A DNA stretch of 64,000 nucleotides, from positions 1-64,000 of the forward strand of contig NZ_WOFO01000003.1 of NCBI RefSeq assembly GCF_010993705.1, in the 5' to 3' direction. Each line of letters starts with the position of its first letter. Within the stretch, counting starts at the first letter, position 1. The notes beneath the pieces are model-generated. The model was not told where the DNA came from, did no database searches, and saw only the letters and a list, made by a program, of their open reading frames with translations. This stretch comes from Cyclobacterium sp. SYSU L10401. GTDB taxonomy: Bacteria; Bacteroidota; Bacteroidia; Cytophagales; Cyclobacteriaceae. Shown in pieces: positions 28,084 to 35,123 of this stretch. The translations under genes were made by a program, and so were the position numbers.

Positions 28084-29721
28084 ATGAAAAATATAGTAAT
28101 AATATTTGGACTGACGCTTTTACTTGGTTTAAGCGCTTGTGAGGAGGTCCTGATCGAGGATCCGGTAAGTCTGGCCACGGCAGAGGGGTATTACCCTACC
28201 CCCGGAGGAATTGAAGATGGGCTTAGAGCTTCCTATACCACATTGAGGAGCTTTTACGGACAGCAAAATGGTTTTTTCCTTACCGTTACCGGCACCGATA
28301 TCTTTACCAATGGCTTTGGTGGCATCGCCAATAACCCACACATCAACAATTATTCCCCCAATTTTCTAGGAACCAGCGGCACGGTAACGAACATTTGGAA
28401 TAACCTTTATATAGGCGTAAACCAATGCAATACGGTAGTTAACAGGGTGCAGGATGTCACCGGATTACCTGATCAAAGAAAAGCAGAAATTGAAGGCGAG
28501 GCACGTTTTCTGAGAGCTTTGTATTATTTCCACCTGGTACAGCAGTGGGGAGATGTGCATTTTTCCCTGGATGAAACAGCAGGGGTGGAAACGGAAGCCA
28601 ATAGAACCCCGGTAAATACCATTTATGAAAATGGCATTCTTCCTGATCTGGAATTCGCCGTAGCCAATTTACCTGAAAGTGCATCCGAGCCCGGAAGGGC
28701 TTATAAGGCAGCAGCTGAGGGACTGCTGGCCAGGGTGCAGCTTACCCTGGGCAATTGGGAAGAAGCAGAAAGTTTGGCCGCCAATGTAATCAACAATTAC
28801 ACTTTTGATTTGGTGACTCCTTATGGTGACTTGTGGGATATCAATAATGAGGACAATAGTGAATTTATCTGGACGGTACAGTTTACCGATGATCCCTTGC
28901 TGAATGGACCTGGCAATTCCGGACACCTGTATTTTATATTTGATTATACCTTTAATCCTGCTATGGTTCGGGATACGGAGAATGGCAGGCCATTCCAACG
29001 ATTTTTACCTACCAATTATCTTTTCAGTCTGTATGACCGTGAAAAAGATGCCCGCTGGAACGGGTCTTTCAAGACCGTTTGGTATGCCAATATTTCAGGA
29101 GAAATCAATGGTCATCAGGTTAATCCGGGCGATACCGCCATCCATATCGTCATGGAACCGGTTCCCGATGAGGTCAAGCAGGCAGCGCCTTATTGGATCA
29201 TCGATTACAAGGGCAATTGGATAGGAGATGTAAGTGCCTATCAGGAAATCGGTACCAATCAGCGCAGAAATTACCCTTCTTTATTGAAGTTTCTGGATCC
29301 CCTACGGCCCAGTATCAACGAAACAGCCGGAAGAAGGGACTTTCCTGTGATGAGGCTTGCAGAAATGTACCTGATTGCCTGCGAGGCGGCCTGGAGGCAG
29401 AATGACAATGCAGCTGCTGCTGACTATGTGAATGTGCTGAGAACCCGAGCGGCCCTGCCCGGCAGGGAAGAAGAAATGCAGGTGGCTCCGGGAGACATTG
29501 ACCTGGATTTTATACTGGAAGAGCGGGCCAGGGAATTGATCGGTGAAAAACACCGCTGGTATGACCTGAAGCGAACCGGGACATTGTTGGAAAGGGTACG
29601 GCAGCACAACCTGGATGCGGCTCCCAATATCCAGGACATGCACCTGGTAAGGCCTATTCCACAGACACAAATTGACCGGGTTGGGAACCCGGGTGAGTTT
29701 TCCCAAAATCCTGGTTATTGA
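28084..29721 (+). CDS. SusD/RagB-family glycan-binding lipoprotein of PUL 1
   Basis: A 545-residue surface lipoprotein that caps the SusC barrel and captures oligosaccharides. The lipobox LGLSAC gives a lipidated Cys near residue 19, followed by the acidic CEEV/LIEDP start usual for SusD. TPR-like helices include EARFLRALYYFHLVQQWGDVHF (about 140-160) and RAYKAAAEGLLARVQLTLGNWEEAE. The C-terminal RagB part has PVMRLAEMYLIACEAAWRQND and LDFILEERARELIGEKHRWYDLKRTGTLLERV. It ends with the family-typical GEFSQNPGY. Confidence 0.96.
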   Translation: MKNIVIIFGLTLLLGLSACEEVLIEDPVSLATAEGYYPTPGGIEDGLRASYTTLRSFYGQQNGFFLTVTGTDIFTNGFGGIANNPHINNYSPNFLGTSGTVTNIWNNLYIGVNQCNTVVNRVQDVTGLPDQRKAEIEGEARFLRALYYFHLVQQWGDVHFSLDETAGVETEANRTPVNTIYENGILPDLEFAVANLPESASEPGRAYKAAAEGLLARVQLTLGNWEEAESLAANVINNYTFDLVTPYGDLWDINNEDNSEFIWTVQFTDDPLLNGPGNSGHLYFIFDYTFNPAMVRDTENGRPFQRFLPTNYLFSLYDREKDARWNGSFKTVWYANISGEINGHQVNPGDTAIHIVMEPVPDEVKQAAPYWIIDYKGNWIGDVSAYQEIGTNQRRNYPSLLKFLDPLRPSINETAGRRDFPVMRLAEMYLIACEAAWRQNDNAAAADYVNVLRTRAALPGREEEMQVAPGDIDLDFILEERARELIGEKHRWYDLKRTGTLLERVRQHNLDAAPNIQDMHLVRPIPQTQIDRVGNPGEFSQNPGY

Positions 29722-29865
29722 TGATTCCTAGAATCCGCCAACCTGTCCCCATGTTGTTGGTATTCAACCAACAGCAAATGCTGAGCGATTGAAACCTGAC
29801 AGGCTTTTACCATTTCTATTGAATATAGGGTCATGCGGCGGAATTCAGGTAAGTATTTAACAATG

Positions 29866-29902
29866 GAGGACCCTGGTACATTATCCGGGGCCTCTTTGTT
29901 TT
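29866..29902 (+). terminator. probable terminator after susD (PUL 1)
   Basis: GAGGACCCTGG (29866-29876) pairs imperfectly with CCGGGGCCTC (29885-29894), followed by TTTGTTTT. It lies 145 bp after the susD stop. Confidence 0.6.
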
Positions 29903-29975
29903 AAACGCCATGAGCTATCCATATTGAGGTAAAGCATGACATTTAACCCCGATTATGTATCAGGTCTCGTTATGA

Positions 29976-30096
29976 AGGCTGAAATGGCAAGAAAATCAGG
30001 CAGTTTGGAAACTTGCACCGCAACGGTGAAGTTGAAAACTGCAGCGAAGTGACTGATTTTGAAGTAATTTCAGCCTGCAATAGAATTCCTATTGCA
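29976..30096. repeat. long nested hairpin element
   Basis: A series of nested complementary arms folds about 100 nt into one long imperfect hairpin. Outer arms are AGGCTGAAAT (29976-29985) / ATTTCAGCCT (30067-30076). Next are AAAATCAG (29992-29999) / CTGATTTT (30053-30060), then GCAGTTT (30000-30006) / AAACTGC (30036-30042). Innermost are AACTT-G-CACCG (30010-30020) / CGGTGAAGTT (30024-30033) with loop CAA. A separate 8-bp hairpin TGCAATAG / CTATTGCA follows at 30076-30096. There is no coding potential across it. It may be a MITE- or REP-like mobile repeat or a structured RNA leader. Confidence 0.7.
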
Positions 30097-30142
30097 TATT
30101 TCGGGGTTAATATTTCCACAACCATCCAAACAACCATTTCCA

Positions 30143-30812
30143 ATGAAAAAACAACCAACATTTCTAATTTTGGGTGGGCTATGCCTGACCTTAAGCTGTC
30201 AAACCCCTGGTGAAACCCAGGTAGATGACAGACCTAATATTGTTATCATCATGGCGGATGATTTGGGTTATTCCGATCTGGGATGCTACGGGTCTGAAAT
30301 CGCTACCCCAAACCTGGATGGCCTGGCGAAAGATGGTTTGATGTTTCAGCGGTTTTACAATGCCGCCAGGTGCTGCCCTACCAGAGCCTCCCTGCTGACG
30401 GGTTTGTATCCCCATGAAGCCGGTATGGGGGGGATGGTCAGTTCGGTGTCCAGCGATCCGGATCCAGGACCCTACCAGGGTTTTTTGAATGAGGAATCCG
30501 TCACGATTGCAGAACTACTTCGGGAAGCAGACTATTCCACTTACATGTCCGGAAAATGGCATGTGGGGGAGAAAAAGGAGCATTGGCCCAGAACACGGGG
30601 CTTTGACAGGTATTTTGGATTAATCAGTGGCGGCAGCAGCTATTTTGAAATGGAAAATCATTTCCAAAGCACCGGAATTTGACTGGGAATTATTTGACCT
30701 GGAAAAGGACCCCACCGAACTCAACGAAATCGGCAGGCAAAATCCACAAATTCTTGAGAAAATGGTTAAAGATTACGCTAGTTGGGCTGAAGAGGTTGGT
30801 GTTAGGTATTGA
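30143..30812 (+). pseudogene. sulfatase with large internal deletion
   Basis: The 5' part encodes a lipoprotein signal (LCLTLSC) and a good S1-type sulfatase N-terminus: RPNIVIIMADDLGYSDLG with metal-binding Asp pair, AARCCPTRASLLTG with the formylglycine-forming C77 in CxPxR, YMSGKWHVG, and RGFDRYFGLISGGSSYFEM. After about 180 residues it shifts frame and stops at 30682. A different frame at about 30672-30812 then encodes a typical sulfatase C-terminus (DWELFDLEKDPTELNEIG, SWAEEVGVRY). About 300 central residues are missing, so an out-of-frame deletion has destroyed the enzyme. It sits directly after PUL 1 susD. Confidence 0.88.
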
Positions 30813-31076
30813 TATTCAAAGCCTAATAGGTAAATAATGGAGGAGGCTTTAAATGATCATCATCAATAAATGAAATCATCATATTAGAAAAAATAGCCCA
30901 AATGACCTACTTCTTTAAGGATATGTTTTTCAGAATCATCAGTGAAAGTTAACTCCACAGATTCCTTGTTATTTGCAAGGTGGGTTAAATTCAAAATGTA
31001 TGAATTAAAAGATTGAAAATTAAAACGAAAGTTTTATTGATGTATGAAAGGAGTGTAGGGCTGACAAAAAACCGAG

Positions 31077-31178
31077 CCTGTCCTGACGGAAGTCAGTGGC
31101 CTGTCCTGACGGAAGTCAGTGGCCTGTCCTGACGGAAGTCAGTGGCCTGTCCTGACGGAAGTCAGTGGCCTGTCCTGA
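31077..31178. repeat. 23-bp direct tandem repeat, 4.4 copies
   Basis: Four exact copies of a 23-bp unit start at 31077, 31100, 31123 and 31146. A partial fifth copy (CCTGTCCTGA) starts at 31169. Each unit contains the small palindrome CTGAC-GGAA-GTCAG. Copies are contiguous with no spacers, so it is not CRISPR. Confidence 0.95.
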
Positions 31179-31236
31179 ATTTTCTCGGGAGGGCGCGGCA
31201 GGATGGCGGGGAGAAGGATTTTTTTGTCTTGAATTT

Positions 31237-31317
31237 CCTGCCTGCCGCAGGCGGGTTTGTTTCTTTTTGTTTCAAAGCCTGTCCCGAGTAGCAAAGCGAA
31301 TCGGGAACAAAAAGAAA
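31237..31317. repeat. composite inverted-repeat element
   Basis: CCTGCCTGCCGCAGGCGGG (31237-31255), related to the repeat at 5647, is followed by a long inverted repeat. Its outer arms are TTTCTTTTTGTT (31260-31271) and AACAAAAAGAAA (31306-31317). The inner arms are TCCCGA (31282-31287) and TCGGGA (31301-31306). It resembles dispersed intergenic elements of Bacteroidota. Confidence 0.8.
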
Positions 31318-31758
31318 GAGGAAAAAAGGGCAAATTTGCAAGACTAAGTGATAATCTATAGACCAGCAAAAACCCAAATATTTAACAAAATAGTTCTTGA
31401 TTAATTACCATGAACAAGATCAGGTATTAATTAGACAAGTGAATTACTATTGTCCAGGTCAGAAAGGAATTTTGGCTTCATTTGAAAATAAATGGATGTA
31501 ATTTTTTATTGCTACATAATAGAAAGTAAATTATTGCAATAGTTTGATTAGGCCAATTAAGGTATAAAGCACATACAGATCACAGTATTTTTATTTAAAT
31601 TTAACCATCGGCATCAGCAAACCAGGCAAACGGCCGGATCAGAGCAGATTTGTCCTGAATTTAAGGTTCAGCTGAGAAAACACCTTAAATGGTTTATATC
31701 ACCTTATGATCCAGATTGCACAGGATGTCCAATGCACCCAATTAAAACCAAACGATCT

Positions 31759-33231
31759 ATGAAAAAAGCAAACAGAAGAGGGTTTTTCAAGAAAACTGGG
31801 ATGAGTCTCCTTTCCCTAATGGCCATTCCAAAAATCTTTGCCCAACCCATCCATAAATTCCTGGACCTGGTTTCAAGGTCTGCTACCGGTGTTTATTTTA
31901 CCAATGGATTTAAAATAGCTGAGGTAGGAAAAGAATCCGCCATGCTCTGGACCCGGCTCTGTGGGCAGGAATTCCCGCAGCCGGTACGCCATCAGCGACA
32001 GGAAAAAGTATTCCGTCACCCCATAGATTTTGACGAGGAGCAGCCGGTAGCTGAAATGGATGGAGCGGTTATAGGTTCCCCGGGCCTGGTCCGGGCAAAG
32101 GTAAGTACCAAAAGTGGCAGGTCTGTGTATACTTCTTCCTGGCAAGCCGCTGCGCAGACCGCTGATTTTACCGTGAAAATTCCCGTAAAGGGCCTTCAGC
32201 CGAATACGGCCTATCAGGTGGAATGGGAGGCGAAGCCATTGGAGAGCGAAACCATCAGGAAAGAAAGCGGTAGTTTTCGTACCCCGGCTTCCGAAACGGA
32301 TCCGGTGCCTGTGTTTTTCACCACCTCTACCTGCCAATATTTCTGGAGTTTCGATGATGAGCGCAGGGGATTTCAAACGTACGATAGCATGAGGCGGCTA
32401 CAGCCTGATTTTTTTATCCATACCGGAGATTACATCTATTACGATAAGCCAGGACCGCTGGCCAAAAACCTGGAAAAGGCCAGGCATAAATGGCATGCCA
32501 TGGACGGCTGGCTCTCCTTGCGGGATTTCTACAAGGATGTGCCGGTGTATATGGTTAAGGATGATCACGACTTGCTCAAGGATGACATGTACCGGGGCAA
32601 GGGACCTTATGGAGACTTGACCTTTGATGATGGGCTGAAACTTTGGTACGAAAACGTACCCATAGAAGGAAAACCCTACCGCACCCTTCGCTGGGGCAAG
32701 GACCTGCAGATATGGCTGGTGGAGGGTAGGGAATACCGCTCTGAAAACACCATGGAAGACGGTCCGGGGAAGACCATTTGGGGAGAAGCGCAGAAGGAAT
32801 GGTTTCAGGAAAGTGTGAAAGCTTCCGATGCCACCTTTAAGATCTTGTTTACCGCTACTCCGGTAGTAGGGCCTGATCGGGAAAAGAAAAGTGACAATCA
32901 TGCCAATGAGAGTTTTCAGCATGAGGGAGAATGGTTACGCAACTTTCTTTCTAGTCAACGCAACATGTATGTGGTCAACGGAGACCGGCACTGGCAATAC
33001 GTTTCAAAGGATACTGAAACCGGGCTGATGGAATTTGGGTCGGGCCCAGTAAGCGATTACCATTCCCAGGGCTGGAAGGAAGGAGATGTGCGTCCTGAGC
33101 ATCGGTTTTTGCGGTTGAAGGGAGGGTTTTTAAGCATCCGGGTAGCTCGTCAATCCGGAAAACCCGAAATCCTTTTCGAGCACCGGGATGTACTGGGAGA
33201 AGTGATGCATTCGGAGAGGTTGGAGGGGTAA
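31759..33231 (+). CDS. PhoD-like alkaline phosphatase/phosphodiesterase, Tat-exported
   Basis: A 490-residue metallophosphoesterase of the PhoD family (PF09423). A twin-arginine signal (KANRRGFFKKTGMSLLSLMAIP) supports the ATG at 31759 over one at 31732. A fibronectin-like N-terminal domain is followed by the catalytic core with TTSTCQYFW, FFIHTGDYIYYDKPG (metal Asp), VKDDHDLLKDD, and VVNGDRHWQY near the C-terminus. PhoD enzymes use Ca/Fe centres and hydrolyse phosphate mono- or diesters. In this PUL setting a phosphorylated or phosphodiester-linked glycan is a conceivable substrate, but that is inference. Confidence 0.9.
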   Translation: MKKANRRGFFKKTGMSLLSLMAIPKIFAQPIHKFLDLVSRSATGVYFTNGFKIAEVGKESAMLWTRLCGQEFPQPVRHQRQEKVFRHPIDFDEEQPVAEMDGAVIGSPGLVRAKVSTKSGRSVYTSSWQAAAQTADFTVKIPVKGLQPNTAYQVEWEAKPLESETIRKESGSFRTPASETDPVPVFFTTSTCQYFWSFDDERRGFQTYDSMRRLQPDFFIHTGDYIYYDKPGPLAKNLEKARHKWHAMDGWLSLRDFYKDVPVYMVKDDHDLLKDDMYRGKGPYGDLTFDDGLKLWYENVPIEGKPYRTLRWGKDLQIWLVEGREYRSENTMEDGPGKTIWGEAQKEWFQESVKASDATFKILFTATPVVGPDREKKSDNHANESFQHEGEWLRNFLSSQRNMYVVNGDRHWQYVSKDTETGLMEFGSGPVSDYHSQGWKEGDVRPEHRFLRLKGGFLSIRVARQSGKPEILFEHRDVLGEVMHSERLEG

Positions 33232-33331
33232 TGGCTCAAAATCCCAAATTCCCGGATGAAGTTTTACCTAAGGCTGGAAAATATGGTAAATTTTTGCTTA
33301 ATTTAATCCTGTTAGTAATGACTTGGATTAA

Positions 33332-33919
33332 GTGAGAAAGTATTCAAAACGTAAAGCATCCGAAATCGTGTTCCTGATAAGGCAGGGAGACCAATCGGCC
33401 TTTGAAGAACTTTATCAAAGGTACGTGGATAAAATGTTGGGTTTTGCAGATGCTTTTGTGGGGAATCCGGTTGATGCTGAGGAAGTAGTTCAGGTCATAT
33501 TTGTTAACATTTGGGAAAAAAGGCAACAATTGGATCCGGAAAGGAATATTGCTGCTTATCTTTTCAGGTCGGTAAAGAATCAAATCTTAAATCGCTTGCG
33601 TGACAGAAAAAGGCATTGTGACCTTTCAGCCATTCCGGCAGATTCCCAGATGGATCAGCAGGACACACTTCAAAGGATATGCTTCCAGGAAAGCAAGCGG
33701 CAGGCATTGAACAGGATTGGTGAAATGCCGGAGGTCCAACAGCGGGTTTTTATGCTAAGCAGGTTGGAGGGATTATCCAATAGGGAAATAGCTTTGGAAT
33801 TAAAACTTTCCGTCAGGACGATAGAGCACCATCTTTATTTGGGAAAGAAGTTTTTAAACAGTAAAAATTTGGATAAATCCATATTATTTTTTGTGTTGAC
33901 ATATATAATTTTGTATTGA
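33332..33919 (+). CDS. ECF sigma factor of PUL 2
   Basis: A 195-residue ECF sigma factor starting at GTG (no in-frame ATG nearby). Region 2: EIVFLIRQGDQSAFEELYQRYVDKMLGFADAF, AEEVVQVIFVNIWEKR. Region 4: MPEVQQRVFMLSRLEGLSNREIALELKLSVRTIEHHLYLGKKFL. The C-terminus is strongly hydrophobic (SILFFVLTYIILY), enough for a partial membrane insertion and unlike the sigma at 22928. It begins the second sigma-fecR-susC-susD cassette, about 100 bp after the PhoD gene. Confidence 0.94.
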   Translation: MRKYSKRKASEIVFLIRQGDQSAFEELYQRYVDKMLGFADAFVGNPVDAEEVVQVIFVNIWEKRQQLDPERNIAAYLFRSVKNQILNRLRDRKRHCDLSAIPADSQMDQQDTLQRICFQESKRQALNRIGEMPEVQQRVFMLSRLEGLSNREIALELKLSVRTIEHHLYLGKKFLNSKNLDKSILFFVLTYIILY

Positions 33920-34020
33920 GGGTTTGTTGGGAATTGATTAATTTGGATCTCTGATATTTCTTGGAGATTCCGTTAAGTATAAATTTCAAAACCGGTGTAT
34001 TCTAATAAAGGACGAATACA

Positions 34021-35025
34021 TTGGACAAATCTATCATCAGGCGATTCATAAACGGGCAGGCAAGTCCTACCGAAATAAGGCTGGTACAAAACTGGTTGGA
34101 TAAACCTGGCTCAGGCCGTCAGTTGGAAGAAATGCTACAGGAGGCTTGGGACCAAAAGGAAAATGCTTCAAGCGATGAGGAGCGCAATGAGCGTCTCCTG
34201 GTTCAAATCAATTCCAGCATCCAAAAAAGGGCTCCTCGCACCATTCAAAAAGAATCTTTTTTCAATCGGGCCCTGATCCGTTCAGCGGCTAGCTGGCTTT
34301 TATTTATCGGGTTGGCGTTTTTAGGCTTTCAGGTGATGAAGGATAATCAAAACATGCCTGAAGAAGAGAATAGTACCGTCCATTGGATAGAAAGAAGTGT
34401 TTTGCCAGGTCAAAAATTGATAATGGAGCTACCGGACGCCAGTAAGGTTTGGGTAAATGCCAACTCAAAAATCCGTTTTCCGGAGAGATTTGACCGGGAG
34501 TCCAGAGAAGTGTTTCTGGAAGGAGAGGCTTTTTTTGAAGTGAGCCATGATGCCGATCGCCCTTTCAGGGTCCACTCAGGTGAATTGACGACGGAAGTAT
34601 TGGGAACAAAATTCAATGTTAAGTCTCAAGGAGAAAAAACAGATGTAGCACTCCTGGAAGGTAAGGTCAGGGTGAAAATCAACATGGAGAAAGAAAAGAT
34701 GCTGGTATTGAATCCTGGTCAATTGGCAGCTTACCGGCAGGAAAATCGCCAAAAGCTTCACCTGGCCACCTTTGAAAGCCTGGATCCTTTCTTATGGAAG
34801 GACGGACTGATCCATTTCAGGAATGAAAGTATTCGCAATATAATGACGTCTCTTGAAAATTGGTACGGGGTATCCATTAAGACCCGGGGTAATCTGGATC
34901 TTAACAGGACCGTTTCGGGCACCTTTGCCAATGATAACCTGGAAAACATGCTAGTAGGTCTGGGTTTCACCCTGAATTTCAACCATAAGTTAGAAAATAA
35001 TGTCGTCACCATATATCCCCTGTAG
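34021..35025 (+). CDS. FecR-family anti-sigma factor of PUL 2
   Basis: A 334-residue anti-sigma factor that starts at TTG; the MDKSIIRRFINGQASPTEI N-terminus is family-like and no ATG is available upstream. Cytosolic part about 1-80, one transmembrane helix (ASWLLFIGLAFLGFQVM), FecR domain (RSVLPGQKLIMELPDASKVWVNANSKIRFPERF, EGEAFFEVSHDADRPFRV, TEVLGTKFNV), and a complete DUF4974 C-terminal domain (LIHFRNESIRNIMTSLENWYGVSI, GTFANDNLENMLVGLGFTLNF). It pairs with the sigma at 33332 and the SusC at 35124. Confidence 0.93.
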   Translation: MDKSIIRRFINGQASPTEIRLVQNWLDKPGSGRQLEEMLQEAWDQKENASSDEERNERLLVQINSSIQKRAPRTIQKESFFNRALIRSAASWLLFIGLAFLGFQVMKDNQNMPEEENSTVHWIERSVLPGQKLIMELPDASKVWVNANSKIRFPERFDRESREVFLEGEAFFEVSHDADRPFRVHSGELTTEVLGTKFNVKSQGEKTDVALLEGKVRVKINMEKEKMLVLNPGQLAAYRQENRQKLHLATFESLDPFLWKDGLIHFRNESIRNIMTSLENWYGVSIKTRGNLDLNRTVSGTFANDNLENMLVGLGFTLNFNHKLENNVVTIYPL

Positions 35026-35040
35026 CCTATGAAAAAAAAT

Positions 35041-35084
35041 GCAGGATAAACCTTTCCATCGCCAAATGTCCTGGTTTACCCTGC
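35041..35084 (+). promoter_or_regulatory. hairpin between fecR and susC (PUL 2)
   Basis: GCAGGATAAACC (35041-35052) pairs with GGTTTACCCTGC (35073-35084), 12 bp with a single mismatch. It starts 15 bp after the fecR stop and is followed by TGCTTTTAT. It occupies the same place as the hairpin at 24663 in PUL 1 and may partly terminate or stabilise the transcript. Confidence 0.6.
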
Positions 35085-35123
35085 CTGCTTTTATGTGTAT
35101 CAACAATAAAAACGTTTGAAATT

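Larger units (their letters stand above)
30813..31758. other. 946-bp gene-free, repeat-rich gap
   Basis: No gene is visible. 30813-31076 is AT-rich sequence without clear structure. 31077-31178 is a 23-bp tandem repeat and 31237-31317 a GC-rich composite inverted repeat (both annotated separately). 31318-31758 is AT-rich leader of the PhoD-like gene, with no strong TAnnTTTG box. The high repeat density borders a deleted sulfatase, so the gap is probably a site of past rearrangement. Confidence 0.6.

Noticed and set aside
31077-31178. CRISPR-like repeat array
   Set aside because: The 23-bp copies are directly contiguous with no spacers and there are no cas genes.
31165-31377. Short overlapping open frames on both strands in the repeat gap
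   Set aside because: They read through the tandem and inverted repeats and show no conserved pattern.
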